A stretch of 64,000 nucleotides of DNA. It comes from Ischnura elegans (Eukaryota; Arthropoda; Insecta; Odonata; Coenagrionidae). The first letter of the stretch is position 1. Every line of letters starts with the position of its first letter. Below the pieces are notes generated by a model. The model worked only from the letters and a program-made list of their open reading frames with translations. It searched no databases and was not told where the DNA came from. The translations under genes and the position numbers were made by a program. Shown here in pieces: positions 55,025 through 64,000 of the stretch. The stretch spans positions 86,115,030-86,179,029 of the forward strand of contig NC_060246.1 of assembly GCF_921293095.1 (NCBI RefSeq). Reading direction: 5' to 3'.

Positions 55025-56150
55025 ACGAAGAAACACAAGGTATGAGCTGCTGTTTAGTATCACATGAACGGAAGAAAACAAGTTTCCAGGTGCCAATTGA
55101 ATTAAGTTTATACGATCGCAGAAAAAATTGTTTTTCGTTTGACTTCGGGAACCATCAATAGGGGGGAGATAGTACTTTTACCTGCGATTCATTTGGTAAG
55201 CGCTATTTCACAAGTCCAAAACCGCAGTTTATACAGTTGTGAATCCTCAAATAGGCAGACTGCCGAATGCATACTTTGCCTTTAGCGTCAGTGATTTTTA
55301 AATGTAGAGGCATTGGAAATTCTAGAAGTAGCACAATCTCAGGCAGGGGCGGATCAAGGCCGTTGTTTTGAAGGGTGCTCATTACTTACTGCTACGCCTT
55401 GCTGGAATAAAATATATCACAGTGGTGATGCGTCGGAGGTCTGAAATGCGTAAATAAGTGGCCTTCAGATATTCATAAATTATTTTTGAACTTTTTTTGT
55501 TAAGGTGGCGAATTTAAAACTTACACTGGGGGGTCACCTAACAAATTGCCATCTTTTCAATTTTTCCAGAAATGACGACGAAAGAGGCGGCCCCACGCAA
55601 TCCGACGCAGGTCTCAGTAACGTCAGGGCGTTGCAGGCATTGGAGGCAAACAAGTCTCATGTCAAGATTCTCCTCGGCTAGGTTCTTCCTTAGCCCCCAC
55701 CTCCTGTATCCCCTCCCGCCCATTCTGTCTCCCCCTCCCTCCGTCCCACTGAAGGAGCGTAGAGAACGGATGGGTCTCCTCACTCCCTTCGTATGGTTGA
55801 ATTGATCAGTTGAATTGGAGTGCAGGGCTAGATTGCTCGTTTAACAACGCGTACCTGATACCTCGACGTACGTGAGTAGTCTAAACCCTCCTTCGGTCCC
55901 CTTCTCGCTCCCTTGGAGTCCGAAATCGGAACCAAATCCCTTCGGCCCGGCTTGCACATCACCTTGTGGTTGGCTGACGTGTGAATAGCTCTTCTCCTCT
56001 GCTGACGACCCTTCTCTTCTCGTGAGAGTAACTCAAACCCTCGCTTGGGGAATGGCGGTGATAAGGGTCTGGGGGCCGATGCCTCGGAGTAAATATAGCG
56101 TAATAGCCCCAAAGCAGAGTGCGCAGTAGCCCTGAAGCCGAGGCCAATAT
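55025..56150. other. sequence upstream of the PY-gene TM exon
   Basis: A relatively GC-rich stretch at 55560-56110 is open on both strands but has no recognised domain. A minus frame (55783-55538) contains CLQCLQRPDVTETC, yet no donor in the phase required to join the TM exon was found. A CAGGGGCGGATC MITE-like end lies at 55345. Confidence 0.35.
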
Positions 56151-56154
56151 TGAA

Positions 56155-56400
56155 ACTCTAAATTAGATGATATTACTAAAGCCTGAATCACACGATCATT
56201 TTTTCCATTTCTTTGGAGGGACGGCTCCAGCGATGGCGGAAAAAATGAACGTTTCTCGCCATCATTTTCCGCGATGGTCAGAGGGATGGGATTTCCATCC
56301 ATTTTCCATTACTCTGTACGTCCCTTTTTCCGTCGCTGAAACCATAGCTTGCACGCTAGCACCGTCCTTCAGCCAATCAGAACGCTCGGCTAACTAAGAG
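56155..56400. repeat. MITE-like segment
   Basis: CCTGAATCACACGATCA is followed by partly inverted inner blocks (GATGGCGGAAAAAATGA and CATCATTTTCCGCGATGG). It looks like a non-coding DNA transposon derivative, but both ends could not be fixed. Confidence 0.35.
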
Positions 56401-56521
56401 ATGACATAGTTACCTTTCTGTGTCACGAAATAAGCTTTTTTGATTCAGATTGATGTCTCAGCAAACTCTGATTTGAATTCCGAAATCTTAAAATAAATAA
56501 AATGAGATATATTTACTCGCC

Positions 56522-56740
56522 ATTCGCAGAGAAAGTTGTATGAAAAAACACCTGAATGCGAAGAAAGTAGCGTCCGATGTGTGGACCTCAGTGCTTTGGC
56601 GTCTTTGGGTATCAATGCATTCTCTCGATCATATTTTCTTTGCGTTGGTATGTCGACATTCGTCAGCGACTGGCTGCTGCTACTATGGCTACACCACGGG
56701 CTAACGCCTTAAAAAAAACATTTCTTAATCGGTTTTGAGG
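56522..56740 (+). repeat. dispersed repeat E, copy 2 (interrupted)
   Basis: It aligns with 53631-53858. The homology breaks off near 56740 and resumes with AAAACTGAGGCGGTTATCTC at about 56943, so the hairpin element between appears to have inserted into this copy. Confidence 0.65.
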
Positions 56741-56767
56741 TTTCCGCGGCGTTTCTACTCATCAGAA

Positions 56768-56930
56768 ACAGCTTTGAAGCGTTCCTCCGCGTAGTTTTGT
56801 CCATAGGCGACGACAGTTTCACCAGCCTTCTGCCGACAGAATCTCATGACGCCAGGAGCATGGCTGGAGTAACTGTCGTCGCCAATGGACAAAACTACGC
56901 GGAGGAACGCCTGAAAGCCGTTTTCTAAGT
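56768..56930. mobile_element. fold-back hairpin element
   Basis: Arms of about 62 bp (from GAAACAGCTTTGAAGCG and to CGCCTGAAAGCCGTTTTC) are reverse complements with a few mismatches around a 35-bp loop. The inner core GTTCCTCCGCGTAGTTTTGT is perfect on both sides. Confidence 0.82.
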
Positions 56931-57009
56931 GAATTGCATCTTAAAACTGAGGCGGTTATCTCTGATCCTATTCATGAAGTTTTCTTGGGGCTTCACTACA
57001 GGTAATTGG

Positions 57010-57062
57010 GCTAATTAGTTCCAACGTTTCAGTGGCCATGTCTGCCACCGTCTTCAGGGCTA
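57010..57062 (-). mobile_element. Penelope-type terminal repeat fragment (tentative)
   Basis: On the minus strand CCTGAAGACGGTGGCAGAC is followed by GGCCACTGAAACGTTGG. Such CTGAAGA-hairpin-GAAACG blocks are typical of the terminal repeats of Penelope-like elements and imitate a hammerhead core. No coding part is near. Confidence 0.35.
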
Positions 57063-57069
57063 AAAGCAA

Positions 57070-58150
57070 TATTTTTTAAAACTCGTAGATCAATTATTGT
57101 TTAAACAATTAATGTAACACATAGCGTTTTCGTGATTCACACTGGTAAATTAGTGGTTAGCAATAACTAATTTATGAGTCCTACACCCGAGAGAACTTCA
57201 TTAATACGGTCTAACAGGAAGTATAAAATCATGTATCTTTGATCGTTTTTAATCACTCGCGTGGGATTTCGTTCTCGCGTGTTGGACGCTTTACCGCAAA
57301 AATCTTTATTTGTATAAGCGTAATCTTACGAAGTCTTGAACCCTTCAAGCATTTGTTAGTCTCTGCGCCGCGGCGCGCAGGTACTTTGAGCATCATGCCA
57401 GCTTTCTTTAAAATGCTCTACAGTGGCGTTGAAAAATGTAATTAAAAAAGGATTTGAAGGAATTGCGAGCAGTTGGAGAAACAAGTTGACTCGAGGGAGG
57501 GAAGATAAATCGATTTATTTGAAAAGTTTTTAACGGGAACATGCTAGCTTTGAATTAAACTTCCTTCGGCTGTTTTATTTGTGATACAAATAAGTCAAAT
57601 TCTTCGCCGCTAGGATAAGTCTCTCTCCATTCTCTGACAGAATCCGGGCAAGGTAGTTTCCCGTAAGCATAGTTCTAAATTTACGAGTTGTACTATTTAG
57701 CATCTTATTCTGTCAAATTATAAGATCTTTGTAATGCTGACGTTGCTTCGTGGTAATCATAATTTTTGGCGAGAAAGGGAATATCATGAATTTTTTTATT
57801 ATGTATCATATTCATATTTGGTCATAAAAACATGTGAAAACTTTGTAATGAAATGGGTAAAAAATATCGACACACCCCGTTGCTACAAATTAATAAATAT
57901 GTATTCTGTGGACTCCCTCGCGGCGATCTTCTGTTGACCGTTGGTGAAATTACTTTCTCCAAGTTTTTTCATTCTCGTGTCAAAAAATGATGATTTGTCT
58001 TTTAACTGACAATTTAGGGCCAAAGTCTGTTCCTAATTAGAGCGAATGCGACCGACGTGACGGGTAAGAAGGAATAATTGATTCATCCAAGCTGTATCAA
58101 CGTGTTGAAAGTTCTCCCCCTCGTAAAAAAAATAATCTCGACTCGTCCCT
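57070..58150. other. AT-rich sequence without recognised gene
   Basis: No domain or repeat assigned. A short perfect palindrome, GCGCCGCGGCGC, lies at 57365-57376. Confidence 0.4.
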
Positions 58151-58159
58151 ATATCGTTT

Positions 58160-58615
58160 TTGCGTCAGTCCCGCATTTTTTTCACGCCCGCAAAAATCAC
58201 TCCCAAGGCGTCGTGAGAGGGGTCGATAATTGACTCCCGCAGGTCATGTACGGTCAGAAGTCTGCTGCAGCACCATTCGGCGGTAATGATCCCTGTCGGC
58301 CACCGGATTGCGGTTCGTGTGGCCGGCCCATATGTTCCACCCATCTCTTCCGCGTGCACATTTCGCTCCCGTTTGTTCGACGTCCATAATTAAAGAGGAG
58401 GAGACGGTAGGGGGAGAAACCCGATTTCGGAATTGGCCTACTCTGGCGAGAGCACCACGCCAACTGGCGACCTCGACTCTTCCGACATCCCCGCCGATTT
58501 ACTGCTCCAACGTCCCCAATCCGCGAAGACGACCATATAGTCCAGTAAGCAGATGTACCCGTTGTGATGGAATTATTATTAAGTCTTTTACCTGTCAAAG
58601 TGGGTTTGCATGAAA
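58160..58615. other. GC-rich island, unidentified
   Basis: It is open on both strands for 64 to 114 codons because it is GC-rich. A minus frame contains RKRWVEHMGRPHEPQ, faintly like a retrotransposon tail, but no second motif supports that. It may be an exon or an old repeat. Confidence 0.3.
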
Positions 58616-58975
58616 CATTTTACGAGTCATCCTGCCTGTTCCATATCCCATAAGTGAACTTCCCTCTTCAGTTCCCAGTAAGGCCAATTCCATTCATTTT
58701 CTATGCATAAACCCATGGGCGGTCTGGCCAGGACGGCTGGTCGGCGATCGCCGAGGGCCCCGAGCTGAGGGGGTCCCCACAACGTTCACTTCTATCGTGA
58801 AGCGAGCGAATATGAATGGTATAATAAAAAACTCATCTTACTTGAATTTATGTTTTTTTTGCAACCATAAAGTTCTGCGTTTTCATTGTTTGCTTTATTT
58901 ACAACATAGTGCAAAAAGATTACACTAAGAAATAATTAAAGGTGCCAGCAGATAAAAAGAAACGGTTGCTAATTT

Positions 58976-59207
58976 AGGCCGTTCTACATGCGGCACGGAA
59001 TTGCGCAGGTTAGAACTGCATTAATTTCTAAAATGGCGCGGAATCGCGGGAATGTATGAACGGATAGAACAAGGGCTATTTTACCATCTCACGTCCATGC
59101 ATTCTCGCATGTGTTCTAGCAATTCACCGCTTTACACCACGCAATTTTGACTGCGCCTTCGTACACACGTCAGATTGTGCACGTACGTGCCTCGTGTAAA
59201 ACGGCCT
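58976..59207. mobile_element. MITE C, copy 2
   Basis: Homologous along its length to 29858-30093 in the same orientation (shared CTGCATTAATTTCTAAAATG and GTGTTCTAGCAATTCACCGC). Its terminal repeats have diverged more than those of copy 1. Confidence 0.82.
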
Positions 59208-59219
59208 TTTGAGAGGGTT

Positions 59220-60405
59220 ATTCGGAAAGGTTATTTTAGAGTTTTATTTTTTAAATTTCAGTGCGGTTTCAAGGAAAAAATTCACTCAATAGATAATAGA
59301 ACCCTAATGCATTGTCATTTGAAAATATTTTGCTCCAAAAAGGTTTGTGGAAGGTCAAATGCAGTCACAAGCTAATAGCAAGAATAAATAGTGTACGTAC
59401 TTTTCAAGTAGTTTTTTTTTACAGTCAAAGGAGTTGCATGCTGGAGCCCTCCCTATCCCATGTCAGTTCTTCTACTTCCTGTGGTACATCTAATTTGCAT
59501 GCAACATCACCTGCCTCAATTATTCGTATTTTGGTCTTCCTCCTTTGATTATTTGCTCTTCTTTTTTCCCACAATTATATACGAGGTGGGAAACTAAGGG
59601 GTACAAGTGATTTTTGTCTCAAATAAGTTAGGTAAAGTTAATTGTTAGAAGAAATACACTAAAATTGGTTGCCAAGGGATACGAGTGAGTCTCAGCCAAG
59701 GCCAATGGCCTTGGTCTCAGCAGTCCTGTGCTGACATCGAGTGGAAAATCAAATGCACAATATAAAATATCTTATTCATCTCGTTTGTATTCTATACCTA
59801 ATTTCTGTACCTAACTGTGCAAAAAAATAGAAATCACTTGTACCCATTGGCTTCCAAGCCACTCATATTCGATGTAATTTTTTGTCTTGACATCGCCATT
59901 GTTGATGCGGCCAACGTATATGGGATGGTGTTTCACAACGCCTTAGTTTCTGCACTGAAGTTTAGCTCCATTTCTTTCTTCTGGGTATCTATTCTTAAAA
60001 TCTGATCAGTTTTACATTGGATTCTCTGGAGGAAATATCAGATCAACGAAATGTTTAACTTGCTATTTTATTTTCTTTCCGATAACTTTGACTTTCTAAA
60101 GTAAAATCTGGTCGTGGAATAGCGCTTGGTCTGCGTTTTGATAAACTATAGCGTTATAGATTTTGGAGAAGGAATTTCACTACCAACATTATCTTGAAAT
60201 CGTTTCTATCCCAAAGTACGAAATAATTTGTTGGGAAAAATTCAGTCACGCGAAAATAGATTGAACTTGGCTCTTTCCTTAGTCTGACTAGTATTTGCCT
60301 CATCTGGAAAAGAATACACGAATCACACACTGACATATCAATGACATTGAGTGTGGGAGGGAACGATGCCCCGTCCTAATTCCTCAGCAAATACTAAAAC
60401 AGTTA
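59220..60405. other. region without recognised gene
   Basis: GGGTACAAGTGATTT at about 59598 recurs inverted near 59832, which may mark the ends of a small element. CCAAGGCCAATGGCCTTGG near 59696 is a short palindrome. No coding region recognised. Confidence 0.4.
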
Positions 60406-60409
60406 TAGT

Positions 60410-61083
60410 AATAGGGTGGTTTCCTATTATTTTTTTATTGCCTAAATCGAAAGATTATTACTCCTGGAGTACGTATTTCACGCTTTTAGATTTTTAAATG
60501 ACGATATCTATTTTTCGCGATTAAATGAAAATTGAAAATTTTCAAGCGCGCGAAAACGAGACGCTTAAGTATGAATGCCGGGAAATCTCTCTCCGTGTGG
60601 CGTAAGTATTTCTGGTTCCTGCTGCCGCCTTGTGAGGTGACCTTGAGGCGAGTTGAGCGCTGATACGACGCAGGCTGCTAGCGGGTAGCTGAGTACCCTG
60701 CTGGCTGGTAGCGCTTGGCTTAAATAAGGATTATTAATACCTTATCAAATGAAGAAAACTTTCCGACCTTAGCCAGTTTTAATAAGTGATTATTAAGACA
60801 TGTTTCCCTGAGCTCTGCGCCTCATGCATGCATTGGTAACCTCAGACGATGCATAACTCCTATCTTCTCGTATAGAAACTAGGTCCCTGTGACGTCACGT
60901 GGAGCGGCATCGCATGGGCGCCAATCTGGCCCTCTTCAAATGAGGATAAAAATGGACCATTGCCATTCGTCTAAACCGGTATTTCTAAAACGAAATAATT
61001 TTTATACTATGAATACAGTAATGGTGGGTAACGAATCGCAATAAATGCCTTTCGTTTTATTTGATGAAGGAAACTACCCTATT
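60410..61083. mobile_element. 674-bp MITE F
   Basis: The ends AATAGGGTGGTTTCCT and AGGAAACTACCCTATT are inverted with one mismatch. The interior is non-coding and includes a GTGACGTCAC palindrome near 60890. The superfamily is not assigned. Confidence 0.65.
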
Positions 61084-61157
61084 GCGGTAATCCAACGAAA
61101 TAAGGATGAATTCTCTCCAGGCGCCACAAAATGCAGGTAACCACTAGCCCCCCACCA

Positions 61158-61376
61158 GCTTCAACATTCTTGTCTTATGATGGCAAAAATTATGCACATT
61201 TGAAAATTGACTTTTCATTTCGCTCGCCAGAATAATGCCATTTTTGGCATTATTTTTTAAATGACTGAAACTCCATGAAAAATCTTTGAAAATTATTCGT
61301 GGCCAAATTTTAAACCACTTACATTGATGTACGAAATATATTTCATGAGAAATATCCCACATAGTGTACAAGTGGG
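61158..61376 (+). repeat. dispersed repeat G, copy 1
   Basis: Homologous to 62686-62885 in the same orientation, sharing CATTTGAAAATTGAC, GGCTCGCCAGAATA-like and GACTGAAACTCCATGAAAAA. Family unknown. Confidence 0.75.
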
Positions 61377-61379
61377 AGT

Positions 61380-62680
61380 GGGGAAGAAATTCCATAATAT
61401 TTGCCGACATAGATGCAAAATGTGTTACAAAGGATGAAAAAGAATCGGAACAGGAAGGAAAAAAGCATTAAAGGGAAATATTTTCGAAATTTAGCTTTAA
61501 AGAAGCGGACTACGCTTTGAGAGGAGAAAAGATACTAGGGGCTACGGAAGCTTTGAATTCTGTGCTAGATGATAATAACGAGATAAAAATATCTTGGTCA
61601 AAGAAAGCTAATAATGAGGAAAAGTTCTTGTTGTAGATCACAGGAGTTTTTTGGTTATGAAAAAGCATACTTGGTAAAATGGATTATGAAAAAAATGAAT
61701 GCATGAAAGGGTTCGTAGATAGCCGGTGCTTGCTTATGTTTCATGGAAGTTAATTAAAAAAATATGGAACAGTGACTTCAAATAGATTTTTGTGTAAGAT
61801 TGTGCTTTCTATTAAAATTTTTAAGGACTAGATGAGTAAAGTCTATCAAAGTTTAGTAAAGGGTATTGGATCTTCTATCACTACGGTAGTTATGAGAGTC
61901 ACAAAGAAAAATTAATCAAAAGAATTAAACGAACTCATTATTTCTATTGTATTAAGCTCATAAGAACTAAGTCTATTAGCAGTAATTAAAAAAGAATAAT
62001 CTAGCTCCGCTACTAAGATCATCAATGGAGATGGGGAATTAAGACTGGTTATTTTTCATAATTATTATTATATAGTAAATATAAAGAATACTTTATGAGA
62101 TTACGCAAATACATGAATATAAGAATTATTTTTGCATTAAATACGAGTTTCCGTCTAAACCTCGGGTTTAAATTCCAACAAGAATTGTCGATAGCTACTA
62201 CGTGCTAGCTTGGTTAACGCCTGTTGAATGCAGACTTTAAAAAAATCATTAAATATAAACATCAAAAGTATTTCCAACTCTATTTACTTTCCCTAAATTC
62301 GACTGCGGCTTTTATTTTTTATCAGACTTTGGTAATTTACTCTCTCTCGTGTGAAGATGACTTTTTTGAGATATTGCCTCTTTTGCTTAAAAAAAAAAAT
62401 CATTTTTTCATACCTCAATATTTAATAAGTTTATCAACAAATTTTGAGCTATTTTAAATAAATTTGCCATAAAAACGTGTAACTACCTGTTACCCATCAA
62501 ATTTGGCTATCAAAAATGGCCAATTTTTGTTGTTTTTGCTCTCTTCATGGCCGTAAAAATGTCAAAATCGACATTTTTTATGATTTTAAATCAATATTGA
62601 AGTTTATGTTACGCTTCCCGTTTAGCTTAAAACAGTTCTTTCACTATTTAGTGAAAAAATCAGAAATCACTCCTCAGTTA
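61380..62680. other. AT-rich sequence between repeat G copies
   Basis: No gene recognised. The frames at 62224-62457 and 62516-62797 are AT-driven; the second runs into repeat G. Confidence 0.4.
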
Positions 62681-62685
62681 AGACA

Positions 62686-62885
62686 TTTTCAAAATTCTTG
62701 CCTTATTGATGGCCAAAATTATACCCATTTGAAAATTGACTGTTTTACTTTGGCTCGCCAGAATAGCCATTTATGGCATTACTTTTTACAAGACTGAAAC
62801 TCCATGAAAAATCTTTGAAAATTATTAGTGGCCACCTTTTATATAAATATGCAAATATACTCTATGAGAAATATCCCAAATAGTG
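62686..62885 (+). repeat. dispersed repeat G, copy 2
   Basis: A direct copy of 61158-61376 about 1.5 kb downstream, with small indels. The TATGAGAAATATCCCA block marks its right part. Confidence 0.75.
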
Positions 62886-62889
62886 ACCA

Positions 62890-63820
62890 CGCATTTTTAT
62901 TGGAGCCTGAATGAATTGGAATGGAATGGCTCAGCCAGAAAACTCGTGGTTGGTGCCATTGTCGTGATAGACGTGGCAAATTATGATTTTATATTTAAGT
63001 CAACTAACTAAAAATGTAGCAATGAATGTGGAAATATGATTTTTAGGTCCAAAAGGGAAGAAGGTGATTTTCACTTATCCCTGTATAAACAAGGATTCTA
63101 GAGATAGTTAGATGTGGAGCAATGATTTAGTATTAACTATATGCGGAGCAGTTTAGGTATAAATTTTAGTGAATCTGAGAATAATATAATTGGACAAAAA
63201 GAATCGGGAATGAAAAATTTCATTCCACGAAAGTTGAAAATTACCAATCAAATAGTGCTTCAAAGACTCATCATCACGTTAATTTTCTCCATTCGGAAAT
63301 GATTTTTGCATCTGAGAAAAGAGAATGCCATTGGTAAGTTAAAAAGAGATTTAAAAACTGCCGTAATTGGGTTTCTCTGAGCTCCCCATGGCTGATGGCA
63401 TGGTCTCCAAGTACACACACACCTATGCTTGCTGCGGAGGGTTCTGCTTATTGCTCAGGTACGGGAAAAAATAATTTCACGTTCGCTCGTGGATTGCTGA
63501 GAGATTGACATTACTTCTTTTGTTAGGAGACACCGAAGAGAGGGAGGGAGTTGTGAATAAATGCTAACCAACCTCTCCATTATTTTTCTTTTGAAGACCT
63601 CTTGAAAAGAGAGAAGCATATGGACTGGATTGTGACGGTCTGTCCACTGGAGTCCTCTCCACGTGAATTAATCCCGCGGTCTGTACATTAACGTCCTCCT
63701 GGCTTGTCCCCACGAATCATTTTTTCTCTTCTCTCCCTCTCTATATTCCTTCCTCATTCGCTTTTCTTTCCGATTCCCGTGATGCTCCAAGTGGGTTACC
63801 GCATTCTGAATAAAACGTAC
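62890..63820. other. region without recognised gene
   Basis: No gene or repeat assigned. A pyrimidine-rich stretch lies at 63720-63780. Confidence 0.4.
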
Positions 63821-63851
63821 ACGGCCCTTTTGATTTTTTTCTTGAATTCTT

Positions 63852-63862
63852 GGTTCGAATCC
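63852..63862 (+). repeat. pol III B-box of a SINE-like fragment
   Basis: GGTTCGAATCC is a perfect B-box consensus, but the surrounding bases do not fold into a full tRNA that I can trace and the A box is unclear. It is probably a SINE relic. Confidence 0.35.
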
Positions 63863-64000
63863 AGGAAACGGTGCATCCTCTCTCTCTTGGTCTGCCAACG
63901 ACCCGGGGAAATGAGCGTGCCTTTTCTTTATTCCCTCTCTTCTTCGCCGGCAGACATCATTCTCTCTTCGACGATCGATTCTCGCGTCGTGCAGAGTTTT

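Noticed and set aside
54431-55096. 221-codon minus-strand open frame
   Set aside because: It overlaps the TM exon of the PY gene in another phase. Its length comes from the GC-rich exon, and the correct phase has a clear TM helix and splice sites.
55538-55783. Minus frame with CLQCLQRPDVTETC as an ectodomain exon of the PY gene
   Set aside because: The TM exon needs an upstream donor in phase 2. No GT in that phase occurs in this frame before its stop.
57010-57062. Active hammerhead ribozyme on the minus strand
   Set aside because: CTGAAGA and GAAAC are present, but stem II leaves an unpaired first position and no stem III with a cleavage triplet can be formed.
58160-58615. Retrotransposon tail in the GC-rich island
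   Set aside because: Only a vague WVEHMGR-like match, with no second conserved block in any frame.

Overview
The window looks like nuclear DNA of an arthropod, most probably a non-dipteran insect. It is AT-rich, genes are split by introns of about 0.1 to 5 kb, splice sites are GT-AG, and most of the space is degraded transposable elements: hAT-like, piggyBac-like and other MITEs, Penelope-like and other non-LTR relics, and tRNA-derived SINEs. I cannot name the species. There is no bacterial operon, CRISPR array or rRNA gene.

Three protein-coding genes can be read. (1) Minus strand, 13538 to 6419: a complete SLC22-type organic cation/carnitine transporter of the major facilitator superfamily. 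It has eight coding exons with matching phases (583 residues), and a splice acceptor at 13633 inside its 5' UTR. (2) Plus strand, 41063 to 43048: a compact three-exon homologue of PAGR1/PA1, a subunit of the MLL3/4 (Trr) histone H3K4 methyltransferase complex. (3) Minus strand, 55018 to 49665: the last two coding exons of a single-pass membrane protein. It has a charged juxtamembrane helix and two PY-type motifs near the C-terminus, the layout of a Nedd4-ligase adaptor such as Commissureless. Its 5' end was not found.

Layout: 1.3-2.2 kb piggyBac-like element; 2.4-4.2 kb relics of a non-LTR element and a Penelope-like element with inverted terminal repeats; 6-13.6 kb transporter; 14-41 kb gene-poor and repeat-rich (a 613-bp inverted pair, hairpin MITEs, SINEs, a LINE tail); 41-43 kb PAGR1; 43-49 kb AT-rich with no recognised gene; 49.6-55 kb PY-motif gene with MITEs in its intron; 55-64 kb repeats and GC-rich islands without a recognised gene.

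The three genes show no functional link. The points most worth a second look are: an inverted repeat pair flanking four transporter exons (possible circular RNA or editing substrate); a sequon-rich extra loop in the transporter; a MITE inserted 31 bp from a tandem NAGNAG acceptor in the PY gene, with target duplications that each carry a branch-point-like CTAAT; a possible GC-AG intron in PAGR1; and hammerhead-ribozyme-like cores in the Penelope terminal repeats. I saw nothing I would call a new biological system.
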